A stretch of DNA of 64,000 nucleotides from Gnetum montanum (lineage: Eukaryota > Streptophyta > Gnetopsida > Gnetales > Gnetaceae): the NCBI GenBank assembly GCA_015680685.1, contig MNCI01009539.1:110448-174447 (forward strand), given 5' to 3'. The number at the start of each line of letters is the position of its first letter. The first letter of the stretch is position 1. Below the pieces are notes generated by a model. The model searched no databases. It was not told the origin of the DNA and was given only the letters and a program-made list of their open reading frames with translations. Positions 34,807 through 45,250 of the stretch are shown piece by piece. A program made the translations under genes and the position numbers.

Positions 34807-37800
34807 GCATTACCAAGTCCATCTTGTGTTAAGGTAGAGTAAGAATATGAAAGAAAAAAAATATAAGAAAGGAAAGTTAATGAGAGATTTATCCAACAAA
34901 GTAATGAAACTAGAAAAAGCTTTGGAAAAAGTTAAAATCAAGGAACAAAAGAAAGAAAGCATAAACATCAAGATACAAAGTTAGTAGAAGATGAGGATGA
35001 AAGTGATGTTGTTATGTCTAACTTTTTTGATATTGAATCAGATAATGAGTTATCTAGTGTTTATTATGTAAGAAAATATTCCAACAATTGATATAGTGAT
35101 ACTTCTTCTCTATCAATTTTTGAAGTAGATATATCATCAAATGAAGAGTGTAACAACAATGACGAAAATGGGTATAATCTATGATCAAAAGAAAGATTAA
35201 CTGCTTCTAGACATCCAAACATCATTTTTGACCCATCTACTAAGAGAAAGGTTTTTAAACCAAGTAGAAGAGAAAAAAATAAAAGTAAGGAAGATCATGT
35301 AGAGTAGAGTACTCAAAATCAAGATCTTAATAAATAGATGAAGAAACCAAGTTATTATAGAGATGGAGAATATGATTTAATTGAAGATCTTAAACATGTC
35401 AAGGAAAATATCAACATATATTAATTTCTATAGATAGTAGGTCAATAAAGCATGAATTTAGAGTTCATTAAATGTAAAATGAGAGTTGGAGAGTTAGAGT
35501 TAAGTTATGTGTCCAAAAATGACAAGAAAATGAAAACTAGCTATCTATTATTGTACTCCTAATAAGGAAGCTCCTCCTTTTCTTTTGATGATGAAGTTAA
35601 AGGACAAGTATCTTCATAATTGTTTAGTTGATTCTAGACCTACCTCTTCTATCATGTCATTATCTATATGCAAGAAACTTGGTTTGATTCAAGAAAAATC
35701 AAATAAAATGATTATTCAAGTGGACAAAATTAAAAGAAAAATAATGGATCAATTCTCCAAAATTATATTTGAAATTTCTTGTAAACCTTGTATAAGAAGT
35801 AGAGTAACTATTTAGGTAGCATACATACTAGATTCACATAGTCTTTTGTTAAGTAGAAGTTGGAGTAAGAATTTCTCTGGTTACATATCAACATACTACT
35901 CTTATATGTGGCTACCTTGGAAATGAGAGCCAAATCAAATATACATAGACAATAAGCCATTCAGGAGTGAAAGTATTATCTCAAATGAAAAGAACAAAGT
36001 TATCAAAACAAGATATTTTGAAACTAGAATTTTCATACTTCAAGAAGTTGATAATTTCGAAAAAGAAGAATCTTAAGATGAGACTAAATGGAAACTATAC
36101 TTTGATGGTTCTTCTAACTCCAAAGGCATAGGAGCTAGAGTATTTCTAGTAAAAGATGACTCCATAAAGGTATTTAATTTAATTCATCTATCTTTATCTT
36201 ATACTAATAACAAGGCCGAATATGAAGCTCTAATTATTGGAATCAAAATTGTATTGGAAAAAGAAATCAGGTAATCATCATTAAAGGAGACTCAAGATTA
36301 GTTTGTGACCAAATTAAAGCTAATTGTATAGTGAAAAGATCATTCTTGCAATCTATGAACAACTTGTCTATAAAATGTTGGATCAATTTCATTGCTATAA
36401 AATAAAACATATAGGTAGAGAAGAGAACTATATAGTGGATGATTTAGCAAAAGCAGCATCAACATTAGATGTAAAGTAAATAGAAAGTTATGAATGTGTA
36501 ATGATCAAGAAAGAACATCATCCATCAATACTAGATAACAATAAGCATTTGCAAGTATTTGAATACGATTATCAATTACTTAGATTTTTGAAAAATAAAC
36601 AATAATTTTAAGGTTAAATTACCCATGAAAGAGCATTAAGGTTTAAGAAAAATTATATTCCCAAAAATTTGATTGATTATAAAGATGAATTTAGTAAAAA
36701 CTGGCTTACCAGAAAGGATATACTAATTCCAAATAATCAAGCTATGATGTAGTGAATTTTGGATCCACTGAGATGTCAAAGTTGTTAAATGTCATAAAGG
36801 AAAAAGATTTAGTTTTAAAGAAAAATTTACTATTTCTCATAAAAACTAATTTGGAAATTTTTTCTTGGTCTTATTATGATCTTAAAGCTTTTAGACTAGA
36901 TGTGATGACACATACAATTCCTTTAATAAACGATTGTAACATAGTTATAAAAACAAAGGAAATATAACCCATTATTTAAGCTAGCTATGGAAGTTAAGAT
37001 CAAGAAGTTATTACAAGCCTGAATCATATATCTAATTTGATATTCAACATGGCTCACTAATCTTGTTCTAATAAGAAAGAAGAATGGTGATATTAGGCCT
37101 TGTGTAGATTTTAGAAATTTGAATGAAGCCTTTGAAAAAGATAAATAGCAACTTCCTAGAATTAATGAAATGTTGATCAAAGTATCAGGTTATCAAGTAT
37201 ATTTAGTTAAACTAAAATTGAAAAAAGACATATGATTATATGATTTTGTTTCAGATGATTTAGTTGCTACCATTTTAACTCAAAGAGATTAAGGTCAAGA
37301 TAAATGGATTGGATTTTTTGGGTATTAGTTGAAAGGTTTAGAACCAAATTATTTGGACTTTGAGAAATAAGCATTTGTAGTTATAAAGGTACTTCAACAT
37401 TTCAAATATTACTTGAAAACCTTGTTAGTTCATATTATGCTAATAGAGCCTGCAGTCAAACAATTTTTAGCCCAAAATGAAATTGAATTGAAAAGAGAAA
37501 AGTGGCTTATAAAGCTTCAAAGTTTTAGATTCTCATTGGAAATATGCAAAAATATTAAAGAAATGAAATTAGCCAAGTTAATGGCCGAAGAAAGTGAAGT
37601 ATGTGTGGTTAAGACTCAGGAAGGAAATTGGTATGATGAGATTTTTGAATTCCATGATAATGTTCCCAATCATCTAACTACAAGTTAGAGAAGAGCTTTC
37701 TTCAAAAGAGAAAATAATTTTGTAGTTAAAGATGAACTTTCATATAGAAAGTATTTTAGAAGGGTTTTTTTAGAATGTGTTCACAATGATAATATCAATT

Positions 37801-38660
37801 ACATTTTAGAATAGTTCCATGAACATTCTAATTTATTTTACAAGTCTCCTAAATATACTATGCAACATTTACTTCATTACAATTTTTATTAGCCTACTAT
37901 GTACTAAGATATTAGTTTGAAAATGCAAAGATGTTACAAATGTTAAGTTCATGGGCCAAAAATTAAAAGGGCCAAAGCTCCTTTAAAACTAGTAATTGTG
38001 AATATTCCATTCTAGCAATGGGGCTTAGATTTTGTTGGTGCAATTACTCCTTTGAGAGGTGGACCTAAGTTTATTCTCATAGCTACTGATTACTTTACTA
38101 AATGATCTAAAGCGAACGATCTAAGAAAAAGTTCATCAAATGTGATTAAGTTCTTGTAAGATCAAATTTTAAGTCATTTTGGCCTACTTGAAGTATTGAT
38201 ACTTGATAATGGACTAGCTTTTCAATCTAAAGAATTTATAGCATGGGCATTGGAAAAATCCATCTTTTTATTTTCTTCTAGAAATTATTATCCTCAAGGA
38301 AATGGATTAGTTGAATCTACAAATAAAAAGCTTATTTCCTACATTAATAAGTCAATGGATGAAAATCTAGGAAATTGGATTGATTATTTGCAATTTGAAT
38401 TATGGACAAATCATATCCTAATTAAATTTGGCATTAGATTTTGTATAAAAGTATAGTGAGAAAATTGATAAAGATAGAAATTTCATGACCTTACTCATCA
38501 AAAGGGAAGCCAAAATGGATAGTACTAGGGATAATATACTAATGAATGCTTCTCATGTTAAAAGGTGGTTTGATAGAAGGGCCCAAAAAAGGACCTTTAA
38601 GGTTGGTGATCTTGTATTATTATAAAATATGAAAATGTCAAATAAGTTTTCAACATCATT
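34807..38660 (+). pseudogene. Gypsy relic with RNase H domain upstream of RT
   Basis: The order seen is: acidic/Lys-rich gag C-terminal part (about 34990-35440), retropepsin near 35550-35830 (KEAPPFLL, CLVDSRPTSSIM) and an RNase H at about 36090-36470 (KLYFDGSSNSKGIGA, NNKAEYEALIIG, IKGDSRLVCDQIK). The RT amino part follows (36752-37195; IPLINDCNIVIK, RPCVDFRNLNEA-like in broken frame). The RT palm with the catalytic box is deleted near 37210. RNase H (37240-37640) and integrase (37690-38640) come last. The integrase core keeps all three acids: Asp 38028, Asp 38205 and Glu 38313, the last two 36 codons apart, giving DD35E. The upstream RNase H is the second, Tat-type domain; here it precedes RT, unlike the relics at 3947 and 50361. 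Confidence 0.8.
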
Positions 38661-38663
38661 TGT

Positions 38664-38960
38664 TTGGCCGATAGGCCATTTCTAGTCAGAAATCGGTAAC
38701 GCTAATATTTTTTGCGTAACGCTGACCAACGTTGACTTTGTCACAGCCCATTTCGGTAATGCAACTTTGTGAATAACGCTGATGTGTACTAAAATCCCAG
38801 ACATGCCATTTCGGTAACGCAACTTTTTGTATAACGTGTAACTAAAATTCCAAACAGGCCATTTCGGTAATGCAACTTTGTGCATCACGATGATGTGTAA
38901 CTAAAATTCAGACAGACCATTTCAGTAACACAACTTTGTGCATAACGTCGTGTTATGAAA
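38664..38960 (+). repeat. 53-58 bp minisatellite
   Basis: CCATTTC(G/A)GTAA(T/C)(G/A)CAACTTT starts units at 38748, 38806, 38859 and 38917 (spacings 58, 53, 58), each followed by ATAACG and TGTAACTAAAATTC-like words. A more diverged unit lies at about 38672. It sits between the gypsy relic and the U-box fragment. Confidence 0.75.
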
Positions 38961-39403
38961 GGTTATGTCCTTTGAAAAATAGAAATACAGATCATGGTGA
39001 ACGTGAAAATAGTGCACGGAGCAGCAGGAGAGGGCTCCAGTTTTGCACAGATGCAAATCCAGCATTCTGGCCAAAGACAGAAACAATGTGCTGATCAGTG
39101 TGCCGAACAGGATCAGGCACGAAATAGGAGGTGGAGGCCGAGGTCAGCACTCCACATTAACATCAATCGTCATAAAACTCTGTATATTTAAGTTGCAAAA
39201 TGCGAACTCGAGCAGCTTTCACATAAGTAATGTCACAAACTTTTCAATTGCAATAAATAAATATAACGTATCTACACTTGCTGATCTCAGATCATCATAA
39301 ACATTAGAAGATTTATATGAAGGCACAGGTACAGAACCTACAAATCTAGAGACAAAAAATTTTGACGTGAGAAAAATCGCTTCCTTCCAGCATGCTCAAA
39401 TGT
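38961..39403. other. Possible 3' flank of the U-box fragment
   Basis: Base composition is more balanced than in the surrounding retroelements. Plus-strand frames at 38994-39191 and 39043-39300 have no family I recognise. On the minus strand this would be the 3' untranslated region of the ARM-repeat fragment. Confidence 0.35.
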
Positions 39404-39957
39404 TTAAGCACGGGATCCCTGGAACTCCTTAGAAAGCATGCGCAGCAACAACATGGCACGCTTCTTGGTAATGAAATCACACTCCATTTGCAGCACCAAC
39501 ACTAATTTCGTGATAGATCCACACGCCAACATCTCCTGCAGAACGTTCAATCTCTGCCCAGACTTACACAGCCGCCGAAGAACACCCACAGCAGCAGCCG
39601 TTCCCACTGCCGACACATGCCCCATCTTCCTACACAGTAACGGCACAGCCAACACATTTTCTGCCATGGCCAAACAACCCTTGGTTATCCGCACGAGCAG
39701 ATGCAGAAGGCACAGAGCCCTTTCCGACACCGCCACGCTCTCCACCTCTGCCAGAAGCTCCGTGAGCGTAGGCATGGCTCCGGCGGACATCGCATCCGCC
39801 GAGTTTCTGCGCGAGTACTCACACGCATACGAGAGCATTTTCAAGGCCGCTGCTGACCCGGAAGCTCCGATTTCACCAACGAGGAGGTCAACAAGGACAC
39901 GGAACTCTGCTACGCTCAGGAAACCCCATAGAAAATTTTGGCAAAAGTTTTTTTAAA
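39404..39957 (-). pseudogene. Plant U-box (PUB)-type E3 ligase, C-terminal ARM-repeat fragment
   Basis: A single frame without stops runs from about 39957 to the TAA at 39404-39406, about 183 codons. It is Leu-rich and helical with ARM-repeat wording: AEFRVLVDLLVGEIGA, AGAMPTLTELLAEVES, ERALCLLHLLVRITKG, VGVLRRLCKSG, LQEMLACGSITKLVLVLQ and KKRAMLLLRML. That order and spacing match the last ARM repeats of the PUB20-25 group of plant U-box E3 ligases, which are usually about 400-450 residues. The U-box and the first repeats are absent. No stop interrupts the fragment, unlike the neighbouring transposon relics, so it is young or was under constraint recently. Immediately upstream on the same strand are EXO1 exons, so this is a captured or rearranged fragment, not a complete gene. 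Confidence 0.7.
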
Positions 39958-39981
39958 GTGTCGTCGCATAGAAAAGCGTAC

Positions 39982-40018
39982 CTCCTTTATGAAGCCATGA
40001 ATATGCATCGATGCCAAC
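39982..40018 (-). pseudogene. EXO1: EXO1-like exon 2 fragment
   Basis: After an acceptor (TTTATTCTGCAACAG, AG at 40019-40020) the minus strand encodes VGIDAYSWLHKG plus one base, then a donor GTACGC (39981-39976). This is the second N-terminal motif of exonuclease 1, an XPG/Rad2-family 5' nuclease of mismatch repair and recombination. It includes the conserved Asp of DAYSWLHKG. The phase-1 end would continue as Ala in the family. The next exon is not present. Confidence 0.7.
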
Positions 40019-40129
40019 CTGTTGCAGAATAAACGATTAGGATTTAGAGGAGAAATTTTCTGCCCTAATACATATTGTAGGAAACTTGAAATCTAAAATC
40101 TAAAATATGCGAATTGAGCAGTTTCTTAT

Positions 40130-40207
40130 GCGTCTGCCTACGTATTTCTTGACATGAACAGGATTGATGTATGGCTTCATTGCTTTGAGCAGACCTTGAA
40201 TCCCCAT
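40130..40207 (-). pseudogene. EXO1: EXO1-like exon 1 fragment with mutated splice donor
   Basis: ATG at 40207-40205 begins MGIQGLLKAMKPYINPVHVK and continues to KYVGRR at 40130, 26 codons. This is the XPG N-terminal motif of plant EXO1, in which Met is cleaved so that Gly2 threads the active site. The following intron (40129-40019, 111 bp) starts ATAAGA where GTAAGA is expected, a single G-to-A change in the donor. With the loss of all later exons, this marks it as a pseudogene piece. Confidence 0.7.
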
Positions 40208-40855
40208 GTTCGTGTTTCGATGCGGGCCTGCTCCAGCAATGCAGCTGGATGCATCCAATTGTTATCTTCAGCTGTAGATTTACTTCATTTTCGGTTCATG
40301 CGGTATTTTCTTGGTTCCACCAAATGAAATTCAAATTTCACACAAATTGTTCGGGCTCTCCTGCGCTAACTTTCGATTTCGGTGTTTTTCACTTTTTCCA
40401 GAAAGCCTTTTTTTAAGTACCTAGGGGCAATCATTTGTGGAAAATTTAACCGTTAAAAAATTTAATATTACCATTGTCTTTAGGTGCTTCACCAGAAGCC
40501 GTGGCCTGGTGGTAGTCACCAACAGAGATTAATGGGTCAAGTCTTTCAATTAAGTTTAACTTAACATAATAATGATAGTGATTTGTTAATTTAGTAGTAG
40601 GGGGGGTCGAATCCCAAAAAGAGAATTTTATTAATTAAATGAGATTAAGTACATGATTTGCATATGAACATATTAATGGATAAATAGGGAGAAGAACAAT
40701 GACAAATGCGGATGATGAAAGAAAACATCTTGAAACTTAATCCTTCTTAGGGAGTGGGAGTACATTCCAAAGAGCAACGTTATGTTGGGAGTCGATTAGA
40801 ACTGCGAGTTAATAAGACCAGGAGAACAAGAAAGAGCTAAAAATGCTCAAAATTA
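40208..40855. other. EXO1 upstream flank and LINE 3' flank
   Basis: 40208-40440 may be the 5' flank of the EXO1 fragment. 40495-40620 contains TGGCCTGGTGGTAG (A-box-like) and GGTCGAATCCC (B-box-like) about 100 bp apart, too far for a tRNA. Otherwise nothing recognised. Confidence 0.35.
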
Positions 40856-41800
40856 TTATAACACACTTCGATGTAGTAGATCATGATTGGGAAGAGTGCA
40901 CGAGTTGGTGTATCTGCTCCAAGGTTGCAAATAATAAAACAACTGATTAGTATCCAACTTTAACTTAGAGGTATGAGATAAAATTTGGAAATGCACAAGG
41001 CGAAGAATTTGAGATTTTTCCATAATATTTAAATGGTTAGAGTTGGATGAATTAGTGTTCTGGAAAAGAGCAGTGCATCTGCGCTTCCATATATAGTAAA
41101 GAACAAGGGGCCTATAACTTTCCAAAGAAACTGAAGGTCAGTAGAGGGGGTGGCCAAAAAGNCATGGGAAAACTTTCACAAAGGAAAAAATTTAGAGGGA
41201 AAAAATCATCAGGACCTCCACAGAGAGGGCAATTAGGGTTTGGAATCCCAAGGTATTCCTGACGTTTGTCGATAGGTAGGCCTTGATGAAGGAGGCACCA
41301 AAGAAATTGTTTAATTTTTGGAAGAGTCGGAAGGCTCCAAACTCGTGAAAAGAGAGAGAGCCAAAATTGTTCAGACTCTTCTTTGTGCCATGATCAATTG
41401 CAGCGATTAACAATCATAGAGGAATCATGCAACAACTGGAAGAGCACATGTGGTTTATAGGGTAGAAGGCTCGATCCATTAGTCCACTGAAGACCATGGA
41501 AGAGACTAGGAACCGAAGCATCCAAATGCAAGTACTGATGTATGAAGTGAGAAAGTCTATCAAGGCAATGGTGCATAGTTCTGGAAGCCCCATATAAGTT
41601 TTTGAACATATCCCAAGTAATCCACTGATTGGTGAGACGAAGACATCTAAGGGAAACAACTCCCTTTTGAAACCAAATGGTGGCTGTCCTTGCAATTGAG
41701 GTGGCTAGAGGAGCAGGAGATAAGGGCAGCCACCAAGGGCTAACCTTAGAAAGGAGAGTAGGATTGATATGAATATTATTCAAATTCACATGAAAATGTA
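40856..41800 (-). pseudogene. LINE ORF2 C-terminus with RT zinc-binding domain
   Basis: Read on the minus strand from about 41789: MNLNNIHINPTLLSKVSPWW, then the sequence continues across frames into SRVWSLPTLPKIKQFLWCLL and NPNCPLCGG (about 41240-41215). Tyr-Ile-Trp-Lys-Arg-Arg-type wording (YIWKRRCTALFQ, about 41090) follows. Trp-rich spacing plus CPLCG is typical of the zf-RVT region at the end of plant L1-clade LINE ORF2. RT and endonuclease are missing, a common 5' truncation. One N at 41162 and several frame shifts. Confidence 0.6.
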
Positions 41801-41864
41801 AGACCTGCCAAGCCTTCCAAATGCTTTTGAAAACATGTGTTGCAGGAATGATAATTTATTTAGT

Positions 41865-41995
41865 AGTAAGAGTCTTAGCTTGGTAACCCAATGTTACTTG
41901 GTAGGTAATACCAAGTTATAGAACCAAAAAATTTAGTAAAAGGAATTCTAAAAATGGTTCCAAGAGGCCTTAATAAATATAAGTAAAAATTTAGT
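41865..41995 (+). repeat. Degenerate third copy of the tRNA-like SINE
   Basis: GTCTTAGCTTGGTAACCCAATG and TAGGTAATACCAAGTTATAG resemble the 29660-29735 sequence with the B-box part deleted. It lies just upstream of the minus-strand LINE. Confidence 0.3.
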
Positions 41996-42154
41996 AATAA
42001 TTGGATGCTTTACTCTTTTAGATACTTGGGTCTTCAGGATGTGAATAATATGTGAATAATTACTATGAGATAAATGTATTAAGGGCAAAATAAAAGAGGA
42101 TTAAAGTTGTTTATGCCATTTTAAAAAATGTTAGACATTAGGCTCTGCTTTGTT

Positions 42155-42405
42155 AGAAGGAATAAAAGTTGTTGCCTTAGGGGTTTGGGCTTTGCATGTC
42201 AAAAAATAAATCTTTTAGACAATCATTTATCCTATTGTGCTATCGATGCACCATTTGAAGACTAGGTCTTAGTGCTAAACAATAGGAGGACAAAATAGCA
42301 GAAGGAATAAAAGTTGTTGCCTTAGGGGTTTGGGCTTTGTAGGTCAAAAAAAAATCTTTTAGACAATCATTTATCGTATTGTGCTAAAAAATAGGAGGTT
42401 ATTCA
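42155..42405 (+). repeat. 145-bp tandem duplication
   Basis: AGAAGGAATAAAAGTTGTTG and the following 90 or so bases recur at 42155 and 42300 with few differences (for example TTTGCATGTC against TTTGTAGGTC). Non-coding. Confidence 0.75.
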
Positions 42406-43087
42406 AAAGGTACAAAATTGATGAATTAAAGGTAAAAGTACAAACACCCAAGCTGAAGCTATCTAAAACAGTCTAAAGTAGTTCTTAAAGACACAAAAAT
42501 CGAGATGGGATACAAGGATTAAAGACTTGAATATTTCATTGGAAGAGATACAAAGAAATCTAAAACATATTCATAAAAAAAAGCCTCAACACATTTTCAA
42601 AAAAAGTTGAAAACATCATTAATGTAATGCCCTAAGAAAATAGGGTCAATTTGAAACAAAACAATCAACAGATTACAATTAATATTATAAGTCATTGGAA
42701 TGTGAGCCAAAGATGGGCAATCTATTCTTCATCCTCAATGCTTTTCGGATGATTTAGAAGGAGAATTGGACCGAGTAGTGTTCATTTGTGAGGATGCAAG
42801 GGTTATGCTCACTATTAATCTAATAAAGAATGATCTCATTCTTTTCTGTCAACTAATTTCTACCATTTTGAATGTCAGATCATTTGTAACTATACATTTT
42901 CAATTACACAAGTTTGTACATTGATCATTTCTGTTGTATTACAACATATTTATGATCATTCAATAAAGCATTCGATGGTCTTATAATATTTCTATCTATT
43001 ATGTTTAAATCATCACTGCNTGATGGTCTTATAATATTTCTATCTATTATGTTTAAATCATCACTGCAGTAGAAGACAACTGGCGAT
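42406..43087. other. AT-rich spacer with assembly gap
   Basis: No gene seen. 42974-43019 and 43022-43067 are identical 46-base blocks around a single N at 43020, most likely unmerged contig ends. Confidence 0.5.
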
Positions 43088-43413
43088 CACTAGCTTACTT
43101 ATATATATTTATCATATATATCTATAAATTCGCTGATAGAATCTTATAAGATTACAAGTAAGAAGTTCTTTGAGTAAAAAATTTCANCACTAATTCATGG
43201 AATTTCTTTTTCAGAAAACCCATCCTTAGGAAAATTAAGGTACAGAACTCTTCTTCTTCGTCTAGAAGGCATGAAAATTTGGGTTTTTAAATCTTGTTCT
43301 TCGTCCAGAAGTCGTGAAATTTTTTATTCAAAGAACTTCTTACTTGTAATCTTATAAGATTCTATCGGCCAATTTATAGATATATATTATAAATATATAT
43401 AACTAAGCTAGTG
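43088..43413. mobile_element. MITE with about 98-bp terminal inverted repeats, CACTA-like ends
   Basis: The left arm 43088-43187 and the right arm 43316-43413 are near-perfect reverse complements. Ends read CACTAGCTTA and TAAGCTAGTG. Both arms contain AGAATCTTATAAGATTACAA (or its complement) and GAAGTTCTTTGA. Flanking triplets are GAT and GAC, close to a 3-bp target-site duplication. The arms surround about 128 bp with a short direct repeat (CTTCGTC(T/C)AGAAG, at about 43257 and 43302). No coding capacity. CACTA-type ends and 3-bp duplication fit En/Spm-like MITEs. An N lies at 43188. Confidence 0.75.
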
Positions 43414-44182
43414 GACTACTCCATTCCAAATCAAGCAACAGTTATTAGGGGATACTTACAAGTTATCAATGCTAGATGGAATAAAATTACAATTTCCGTA
43501 TAATTCTTTACACATAAAACATTATTTTGGACAAATACCTAAAGCTTAAATCTATATTTATAATTAATATATGTATATATTAGAGTAATATATATATGTA
43601 GGTAACTATAATAATATGTAATATACATAATAGTAAATAATAAACTTTTATATATAGAATTTAATATATAAATAGTATCATATTTAGTAACTTTAACACA
43701 TATATCCTATATGTATACTTAGGTGATTTTATATAATACTTTTTAAAAATGTATATCTTAATGTATTAGTTTTAAAAATATATAATTTAAAGTATTAGTT
43801 CAACTAAGTAATCGTTACTTGTTATGTGTAAATGGGACTGATGGTTAGATAATTACTTGATGTCAATTAATTTCAACAACCAAGTAGTGGGATTCAAATT
43901 AGCCTTACATATAATGATGGAAAGCTAATTAATTTAGGAAAGGTGGCAAAATTGGTTAGGGAAATTGGTGGGAATTTCAAAATCTCTTTACACGATAAAA
44001 AGAGATATGAATTGCTTAGAATTGCACCATTTCTCAATTCAAGACTTAAGTGGTGAAAGAAAGTGAAGTGTTTTAGTGTAAGGATAAAGATGGTTCTTGG
44101 AGATAGAGCAATGAAAAGGCCATTTATCCCATATGTCATGGATGGGAACATGTGTCAAGGGCCTATTGTAAGGTAATCACCT
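43414..44182. other. AT-rich unassigned DNA
   Basis: TA-rich stretches (43560-43800) without recognised features. Confidence 0.5.
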
Positions 44183-45250
44183 ATGGAGCATGAAGTGAAA
44201 GCCCTTTTCTACTTTGTCTTTCAGATGAGTTTAGATTTCTCACTAGTGGACTTTCCATACAATCTAATGTTTGGGATAGCTTTCATGAATGCTCCATTGA
44301 AGTTGAAAATCAAGAAGAATCCAACCAAGATGATTCTTGGGGAGAGGCTTTCATGTTCTAAGACATATAAGCATCTAATTTGGGAGAACCCAAAAAATTA
44401 GAGCTAAAGAGATGCATGCAAAAGAGACAAAAATAGTTGTTGAAGACAAGGTTAAAGGGAATCAAGTTAAGGCTTCAACTAGGCAAGAAGAGGATAAAAG
44501 AGCATTCATCAGAATAGAGATAACATATAAAAGGACTCTCAATATGAGAATTCCTAAGAGAGTTACTCTAACTATTCTCTTTCCACCCATAGAATAGTTT
44601 GTGTAAGAAATGTTGACACATTTCCTACCATTTTATGCAGTAGTGATGACTAGTACTGAGGAAAATTTGCTTCATAGTTTATTTCAAAGAATTTAAGAAA
44701 AATAAGCAAAGGAAAGCTAACTAGATAACATGACTACAACTAGTTTTATTCAAGACTTTGCTAAAGGGATGAACATAAAAGTATCACATACTAGAAATTA
44801 TACAAAGGAGTTTAAAATTTATTGAGTGGTAGTAGGCTTAGATGCACTAATTTCCTTTTTAAGAAGAAAGGAAACAATGAATGAATTATGATATATTGGA
44901 AGATAAATTAGTAGATGGAAGTCTAGTGTTTACAAATTCGAGGGAAAGTTATGTTGATTTTGCCTAAGTTCCTATTGAGAAAATGAAGAAGTCTATTGGA
45001 CAAAGCTTCTTCAAAATGATAATCAATAAATAATGATAATAATATTAAAACTAGAATTATTCAAATCACTATGTGTCGCTACTAAGAATGAAATATCCTT
45101 TGGCAAATATAGTTTCTAGTAATAATAATAGTTGAAGGTAAGATCATTGAATTCCCAAAAGACCAAATTCCTAGTGAGGCTATAGTTAATGATGACATCA
45201 TTCCTAATGCAATGCCCTACATTCAATTCAAAATATTAGTAATCACAACT
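44183..45250 (+). pseudogene. Unassigned ORF remnants
   Basis: A 72-codon open frame at 44183-44401 (MEHEVKALFYFVFQMSLDFS) is followed by Lys/Glu-rich fragments to about 44597 and by broken frames to about 45200. I recognise no domain. The style (Lys-rich, TAG stops) resembles the other retroelement relics, so a decayed gag or accessory ORF is possible. Confidence 0.2.

Noticed and set aside
39438-39956. 172-codon plus-strand frame
   Set aside because: It is the antisense shadow of the U-box/ARM fragment, which has the recognisable repeat pattern.
40495-40620. tRNA gene or intact SINE from TGGCCTGGTGGTAG and GGTCGAATCCC
   Set aside because: The two boxes are about 100 bp apart, with no intron-like structure and one base missing in the B box.
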